Source: Bordetella pseudohinzii (lineage in GTDB: Bacteria > Pseudomonadota > Gammaproteobacteria > Burkholderiales > Burkholderiaceae_B). Taken from it: a stretch of 64,000 nucleotides of DNA. Numbering within the stretch: the first letter of the stretch is position 1; every line of letters starts with the position of its first letter. The notes under the pieces are model-generated. The model searched no databases. It was not told the origin of the DNA and saw nothing but the letters and a program-made list of their open reading frames with translations. Positions 59,320 through 64,000 of this stretch are shown one piece after another. The position numbers and the translations under genes were made by a program. Location of the stretch: the NCBI RefSeq assembly GCF_000657795.2, contig NZ_JHEP02000011.1, forward strand, positions 62,001 through 126,000, in the 5' to 3' direction.

Positions 59320-61395
59320 ATGACGAAACCGACCGCCGAGGCCAGCGATCCGCTGGACGAACTCAACCCTCAGCAGCGCGAAGCCGCCACCTATGGCGTG
59401 ACGCCCGGCGCGGCGCCCGCGTCCGCGCTCCTGGTGATCGCCGGGGCGGGCTCGGGCAAGACCAGCACCCTGGCGCATCGCGTGGCGCATTTGATCCGCC
59501 ATGGCGCCGATCCCCAGCGCTTGCTGCTGCTGACGTTTTCGCGCCGCGCGGCCCAGGAAATGGACCGCCGGGTGGCGGGCGTGCTGCGCCGGGTCATGAA
59601 GCTGGATGGCGCCGCGCCCTCCCTGCCCTGGGCGGGCACCTTCCACAGCATTGGCGCGCGCCTGCTGCGCGACTGCGCCACGCGCATCGGCCTGTCCGAA
59701 GCCTTCACGGTTCATGACCGCGGCGATGCCGAAGACCTCATGGGCATGCTGCGCCATGAGCTGGGCCTGACGGCCACGCAGAACCGCTTCCCGCTCAAGG
59801 GCACTTGCCTGTCGATCTATTCGCGCGTGATCAACAGCCAGGAGCCCTTGGGCGATGTGCTGGCGCGCGCTTTCCCCTGGTGCGCCCAATGGGAGGACGA
59901 GCTCAAGCGTCTGTTCCAGGCCTATATGCGGGCCAAGCAGGATCAGCAGATCCTGGACTACGACGACCTGCTGCTTTATTGGGCCGAAATGATGGCCGAC
60001 CCCGGCATCGCGCGCGATGTGTCGGCGCGCTTTGACCATGTGCTGGTCGACGAATACCAGGACACCAATCGCCTGCAGGCCAGCATCCTGCTGTCCATGA
60101 AGCCCGATGGCCGCGGCCTGACCGTCGTGGGCGATGATGCCCAGTCCATCTATGCCTTTCGCGCCGCCACCGTGCGCAACATCCTGGATTTTCCGGGTCA
60201 GTTCGGCGCCCACGTCATTGCGCTGGAGCGCAATTACCGCAGCACGCAGCCCATACTGGATGCGTCCAATGCCGTGATCGCCGAAGCGCCCGAGCGCTAC
60301 GCCAAGGCGCTGTGGACGGACCGCGCCAGCGCGCAGAAGCCCGAGCTGGTCAACGTCAGCGACGAAGCCGGCCAGGCGCGCTGGGTGGCCGACCAGGTCC
60401 TGGCACGGCGCGAGGAGGGCACGCGCCTGATCGCGCAAGCCGCGCTGTTTCGCGCCGCCAGCCACAGCGCCGCGCTTGAACTGGAGCTGACGCGGCGCAA
60501 TATTCCCTTCGTGAAATTCGGCGGCCTGCGTTTTCTGGAGGCCGCGCATGTCAAGGACCTGCTGTCGCTGCTGCGCTGGGCCGAGAACCCCCGTTCGCGC
60601 ATGGCGGGATTTCGCGTGGCCCAGTTGTTGCCCGGCATCGGGCCGGCCACGGCGGGCAAGCTCATGGACGCCATGGCCGAAGCCGCCGATCCCCTGGCCT
60701 GTCTGGCCGCCTTCAAGCCCGGCGCGGGCCCGCAATGGGACGGGCTGGTGGCCGTTTTCGCGGCGCTGCGCGGGCGGCAGTCGGGCTGGCCGGCGGACAT
60801 CGACCTCGCCCTGGCCTGGTATGCGCCGCTGCTGGAGCATCTGTATGACGATGCGCGCGTGCGCCGCGCCGACCTCGAACAGCTGGCGCGGCTGGCGGCG
60901 GGCTATCCCACGCGCGAACGCTTCCTGACCGAACTGACGCTGGATCCGCCCTCGGCCACCAGCGACGAGTCCGGCAAGCCGCTGCTGGACGAGGACTACA
61001 TGATTCTATCGACCATCCATTCGGCCAAGGGCCAGGAATGGAAGGCGGTATACATCCTCAATGCCGTGGATGGCTGCATCCCATCCGACATGGCGACCGA
61101 CAGCGGCGAAGAAATCGAAGAAGAGCGCCGCCTGCTCTACGTGGCCATGACGCGCGCCCGCGAACGCTTGCAGATCCTCGTGCCCCAGCGCTTTTATGTG
61201 CATCAGCAAAGCGGCCTGGGCGACCGCCATGTCTATGCCGCGCGCACGCGCTTCCTGCCCGACAGCATGATGCCGCTGTTCGAGCATCTGCCCAAGCCGC
61301 CGGCGCTGCCTTTCGGGCGCGGCGAGGGCCCGCAGGGGGCCGCGGGCGCCCCGGTGATCGACGTCGGCCAGCGGCTACGCAAGCTGTTCTCCTGA
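59320..61395 (+). CDS. UvrD/Rep-family ATP-dependent DNA helicase
   Basis: A 691-residue superfamily 1A helicase. Motifs in order: I GAGSGKT (about 45-51), Ia LTFSRRAAQEM, II VDEYQDTN, III GDDAQSIYAFRAA, IV LERNYRST, V STIHSAKGQEW and VI EERRLLYVAMTRARERL. All catalytic residues look intact, so it should be an active 3'-5' helicase in repair or replication restart. Size is close to E. coli Rep (673) but overall it resembles the generic UvrD-like helicases of Burkholderiales, not a clear UvrD or Rep. The start at 59320 follows a LexA box, implying SOS induction. Confidence 0.9.
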   Translation: MTKPTAEASDPLDELNPQQREAATYGVTPGAAPASALLVIAGAGSGKTSTLAHRVAHLIRHGADPQRLLLLTFSRRAAQEMDRRVAGVLRRVMKLDGAAPSLPWAGTFHSIGARLLRDCATRIGLSEAFTVHDRGDAEDLMGMLRHELGLTATQNRFPLKGTCLSIYSRVINSQEPLGDVLARAFPWCAQWEDELKRLFQAYMRAKQDQQILDYDDLLLYWAEMMADPGIARDVSARFDHVLVDEYQDTNRLQASILLSMKPDGRGLTVVGDDAQSIYAFRAATVRNILDFPGQFGAHVIALERNYRSTQPILDASNAVIAEAPERYAKALWTDRASAQKPELVNVSDEAGQARWVADQVLARREEGTRLIAQAALFRAASHSAALELELTRRNIPFVKFGGLRFLEAAHVKDLLSLLRWAENPRSRMAGFRVAQLLPGIGPATAGKLMDAMAEAADPLACLAAFKPGAGPQWDGLVAVFAALRGRQSGWPADIDLALAWYAPLLEHLYDDARVRRADLEQLARLAAGYPTRERFLTELTLDPPSATSDESGKPLLDEDYMILSTIHSAKGQEWKAVYILNAVDGCIPSDMATDSGEEIEEERRLLYVAMTRARERLQILVPQRFYVHQQSGLGDRHVYAARTRFLPDSMMPLFEHLPKPPALPFGRGEGPQGAAGAPVIDVGQRLRKLFS

Positions 61396-61448
61396 GCTAT
61401 CATGCCCGATGGCTGGCCGTTGCCCGCCGTCGGTCCAAGGGGGAGATC

Positions 61449-62453
61449 ATGGTTCCGGATTCCGCGGCGGCCGAGCCGCCAGTCAGCCAGGTCGTGGCGT
61501 CGGTGGCCTATGTGGACGGCCGGCGCGCGCGCGAAGTGCCCATCGCCGAGGTGGGCGATTATGTCGGCGGCCAGAAGGGCATGCTCTGGATAGGCTTGCG
61601 CAACCCCAGCCCCGAGTGCATCGCCCAGGTCGTCGACGCCCTGGGCGCCTGCGACAAGAACCGCGAAGAAATGCTGGAGGCGCACCGCCGGCCCAAGATC
61701 ATCGATTACGGCAACATGGTGCTCATCGTGGCCATCACGGTCGAGGTCGAGGGCGGCCGCCCCGTCTTCGGCGAAACCCAGTACCTGATCGGCGAGGGCT
61801 TCCTGGTCACGGTGCGCCGCGGCGCGGCGGCCACGCATAGCAGCCTGCGCGAGCGCCTGGAGGCCTCGCCCGAACTGCTCAAGCGCGGCAGCGACTATGT
61901 GGCCTCCGAACTGCTCGACCTGCTGGTGGACCGCTATGCGGCGGCGGCCGGCCAGCTTGAAAACGTGGTCGAGCACGCCGAACAAAAGCTGCTTATCCGC
62001 GGCGCCAAGGACTCCGATATCCGCAAGCTGTACCGCCAGCGCCGCGATCTGCTGCGCATCCATAATGCGATCGCGCCCATGGCCGAGATCTGCCGGCGCC
62101 TGGCGCGGGTGGAAATGTCGGCCGTCGACGAGCATGCGCGGCCGTATTTCGCCGAAGTGGCCGACCGCGTGATCCGCGTCGATGAACTCATCAGCGCCCT
62201 GCGCGAGGCCCTGGCCTTCGCCTTCGAAGCCAGCCTCATGATAGGGCAGGGCCAGCAGAACGACACCACGCGCAAGCTGGCCTCCTGGGCCGCCATCCTG
62301 GCGGTGCCGACCGCCGTGGCCGGCATCTATGGCATGAATTTCGAGTACATGCCGGAACTCAAGAGCCACTGGGGCTATCCCATCACCCTGAGCGTGATCG
62401 CCGCGATCTGCGCCGTGCTGTATTGGCGTTTCCGGAAGTCCGGCTGGCTCTGA
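61449..62453 (+). CDS. corA: CorA-family magnesium/cobalt transporter
   Basis: A 334-residue divalent-cation channel of the CorA family. A long cytoplasmic domain (about 1-270) ends with two C-terminal membrane helices; the signature GMN is in YGMNFEYMPEL (about residue 295), and the second helix is followed by a basic tail (RFRKSGWL). CorA carries Mg2+ (also Co2+, Ni2+); the ZntB subgroup exports Zn2+, and EYMPEL after GMN is closer to CorA. Start at 61449 has GGGAGATC upstream. It lies 53 bases after the helicase gene. Confidence 0.9.
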   Translation: MVPDSAAAEPPVSQVVASVAYVDGRRAREVPIAEVGDYVGGQKGMLWIGLRNPSPECIAQVVDALGACDKNREEMLEAHRRPKIIDYGNMVLIVAITVEVEGGRPVFGETQYLIGEGFLVTVRRGAAATHSSLRERLEASPELLKRGSDYVASELLDLLVDRYAAAAGQLENVVEHAEQKLLIRGAKDSDIRKLYRQRRDLLRIHNAIAPMAEICRRLARVEMSAVDEHARPYFAEVADRVIRVDELISALREALAFAFEASLMIGQGQQNDTTRKLASWAAILAVPTAVAGIYGMNFEYMPELKSHWGYPITLSVIAAICAVLYWRFRKSGWL

Positions 62454-62477
62454 GCCGGCCCATCCTGCGAGGTTGTC

Positions 62478-63119
62478 TTGCCCAACAATGTCTTTTTCAA
62501 CAGCGCTTCGCGCCGGCTGGGACGGCGCGTGGCCAGCGTGGTCGCCGCCCTGGTCCTCGGAGCGGTGGCGGCCTGGCTGCACCGCGACCCCGCGCCGGCC
62601 GCGCCGCCGGCCGTCCCGGCCGAGGCGGGCGCGCCAGCCGACCTGCCGCGGGCCAGCTATACCCTGCGGGGCACCATTGTCAACGTGGCCGACGGCGATA
62701 CGGTCACGCTGCGCGCGCCCGACGGGCAGCGGCGCATCCGCCTGGACAGCATCGACGCCCCCGAGGCCGGCCATGGCCGTGACCAGCCGGGCCAGCCCTA
62801 TGCCGAAGTCTCGCGGCAGCATCTGGCCAGCCTGGTCGCCGGCCGGGACCTGACCGCCCAGTGCTACGAAAAAGACCAGTACGGGCGGGAGCTGTGCGCG
62901 CTTATCCTGCCCGATGGCCGCTCGGCCAACCGCGAGCAGGTCGCCGCCGGCTACGCCTGGGCCTACACCGCCCGGCGCGGCGATTACCTACGTGATAAAT
63001 CCCTGCCCGAGTTGCAGCGCCAGGCCCGTCAGGCCGGCCGCGGGCTATGGGCCCAGCCGGGCGCTGTCGAGCCCTGGAAATGGCGTTATGACTGCTGGAA
63101 AGAACGGCGTTGCCAATAG
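62478..63119 (+). CDS. Exported staphylococcal-nuclease-like thermonuclease family protein
   Basis: A 213-residue protein. A hydrophobic segment (about 17-34, VASVVAALVLGAVAAWL) anchors or exports it, followed by an Ala/Pro-rich linker and an SNase domain (about 58-205): IVNVADGDTVTLR, RIRLDSIDAPEAG and YEKDQYGRELCALI hold the expected Asp, Arg/Glu and Arg active-site residues. A phosphodiesterase acting on DNA or RNA outside the cytoplasm is likely. The start is a TTG at 62478 with GCGAGG six bases upstream. Cys residues in the tail (DCWKERRC) may form a disulfide. Confidence 0.85.
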   Translation: MPNNVFFNSASRRLGRRVASVVAALVLGAVAAWLHRDPAPAAPPAVPAEAGAPADLPRASYTLRGTIVNVADGDTVTLRAPDGQRRIRLDSIDAPEAGHGRDQPGQPYAEVSRQHLASLVAGRDLTAQCYEKDQYGRELCALILPDGRSANREQVAAGYAWAYTARRGDYLRDKSLPELQRQARQAGRGLWAQPGAVEPWKWRYDCWKERRCQ

Positions 63120-63153
63120 CGAAATGCCGGAAAAAAAGAGGCCAGGTTTCCGT

Positions 63154-63181
63154 ATGACAAGTGTGAGGGCTTTGCTATTCT
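63154..63181 (+). promoter_or_regulatory. Candidate promoter of the ABC binding-protein gene
   Basis: ATGACA (63154-63159) and TATTCT (63176-63181) with a 16-base spacer, 28 bases before the start codon. Partial matches to sigma-70 elements only. Confidence 0.35.
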
Positions 63182-63209
63182 TCTGGCGCACCACACGGGG
63201 AAAGTCTTG

Positions 63210-64000
63210 ATGAAACTGCATCGCATATCGGGGCGGCTGCTGCGCTGTATCCTGGCCGCCCTTACGATGATGGCCGCATTGGCCGCTTGTTCGCGCGAAA
63301 GCCCGGTCAACAGCCCCTATCTTTCCGGCGCCCTCGAAGAAAACACGCTCTACACGGCCTTCGTCAAGCGCTCGCCCAAGTATCTCGATCCGGCAAGCTC
63401 CTATTCCACCGACGAGACGCCGTATACCTACAACATCTATGAGCCGCTCTATGGGTATCACTACCTCAAGCGGCCCTACGAGCTCGTCCCGCGCGCGGCC
63501 AGCGAGATCGCCCATCCGGTCTATCTCGACGCCCAGGGCCGGCCCCTGCCGGATGACACGCCCGGCGAGCGCATCGCCGAGAGCGTCTATGACATCACGC
63601 TGCGTCCGGGCATACGCTACCAGCCGCACCCGGCCTTCGCCCGCAAGCCCGATGGCGGCTACGCCTACTATCCGCTGGCCCCGGGCGAGCTGGACGACAA
63701 GTTCTACCTGCCCGACTTTCCCCTGACCGGCAGCCGTGAACTCACCGCCGACGACTACGTCTACGCCTTTCGCCGCCTGGCCAGCCCGCGCGTGGTTTCG
63801 CCCATCTATTCGCTGATGGCCGAGCATATCGTCGGCATGCAGCAATATGGCGAGCGCCTGCGCGAGCGCGACCGCGCGCAGCGGCAGGCGCTGCCCGCGG
63901 GCGCGCGCGACCTGCCCTGGCTGGACCTGCGCGAGCCCGAGGGCTTTGATGGCGTGCAGGCGCTGGACAGCCGCACGCTGCGCATCCGCATCAAGGGCAA
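63210..64000 (+). CDS. ABC transporter solute-binding lipoprotein (peptide/nickel type, SBP_bac_5), 3' end missing
   Basis: The frame runs off the right edge; 263 complete codons are visible. Residues 1-27 form a lipoprotein signal with lipobox LAAC (ALAACSRES), so the protein is anchored to a membrane by Cys27. YLDPASSYSTDETPYTYNIYEPLYGYH and VYDITLRPGIRYQPHPAF are typical of oligopeptide/dipeptide-binding proteins, with TADDYVYAFRRLASPR following. A residue block DRAQRQALPAGARDLPW is an insertion relative to short DppA types. Permease genes would be expected beyond the window. Start ATG 63210 lies after a GGGGAAAG region. Confidence 0.83.
   Translation, partial: MKLHRISGRLLRCILAALTMMAALAACSRESPVNSPYLSGALEENTLYTAFVKRSPKYLDPASSYSTDETPYTYNIYEPLYGYHYLKRPYELVPRAASEIAHPVYLDAQGRPLPDDTPGERIAESVYDITLRPGIRYQPHPAFARKPDGGYAYYPLAPGELDDKFYLPDFPLTGSRELTADDYVYAFRRLASPRVVSPIYSLMAEHIVGMQQYGERLRERDRAQRQALPAGARDLPWLDLREPEGFDGVQALDSRTLRIRIKG

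Noticed and set aside
1-64000. CRISPR arrays, insertion sequences, prophage or rRNA genes
   Set aside because: No regularly spaced repeats, transposase motifs, phage structural genes or rRNA sequence were seen.

Overview
This is a high-GC window (roughly two-thirds G+C) of ordinary, densely packed betaproteobacterial chromosome. The Bug/TctC-type binding protein, a cysS-AlkA-accA-tilS-lysC run and MocR/IclR/TetR-rich catabolic clusters point to the Burkholderiales, most likely Alcaligenaceae (Bordetella/Achromobacter-like). The genus call is an inference from gene style, not from a database match. I found no insertion sequence, phage, CRISPR array or rRNA operon. Both window ends cut a gene: an imelysin-like gene at the left and an ABC solute-binding lipoprotein at the right.

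Region by region: 1-9.4 kb holds an imelysin/DUF1513 iron-associated pair, an MscS channel, an IclR regulator divergent from a Bug protein, trmJ, suhB, a TerC/CBS membrane protein and uppP. From 9.5 to 17.3 kb lies housekeeping: an lpxH-peptidylprolyl isomerase-TPR operon, then cysS, an AlkA-like glycosylase, accA, tilS and lysC. A tRNA-Ser(GCU) follows, with a low-GC patch behind it (C39-like peptidase plus a tiny membrane protein) that looks acquired. From 18.7 to 25.9 kb are an NTF2-like protein divergent from a DHA2 drug exporter, then an operon gcd-tetR-pqqU: PQQ glucose dehydrogenase, TetR repressor, and a TonB receptor that looks like E. coli YncD/PqqU, the PQQ importer. A palindrome sits on the operon's promoter. 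From 26 to 35.4 kb three identical tRNA-Arg(ACG) genes, all on +, punctuate an MFS/amidohydrolase pair, a sitABCD-type Mn/Fe ABC transporter and an ArsR/Old-Yellow-Enzyme pair.

From 35.4 to 49.4 kb one strand carries a complete fatty-acid degradation cluster: TetR regulator, FadE, two thiolases, two multifunctional beta-oxidation enzymes with opposite domain orders, FadL, a hot-dog thioesterase-like protein, a secreted chalcone-isomerase-fold protein and an acyl-CoA ligase. From 49.8 to 64 kb come serine acetyltransferase, an MFS transporter with a Sir2 deacetylase, an inositol-monophosphatase-like protein, the GABA catabolic unit gabT-gabD with divergent gabR, a DUF72 protein, a UvrD/Rep-family helicase with a LexA-type SOS box directly before its start, a CorA transporter, a secreted staphylococcal-nuclease-like protein and the truncated binding protein.

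The most interesting signals are the self-regulated PQQ import/glucose oxidation operon, the chalcone-isomerase-fold protein embedded in the fatty-acid cluster, a peptidylprolyl isomerase that looks like a signal peptide fused in frame to a cytosolic enzyme, and several regulator/operator pairs that can be read directly from the DNA.
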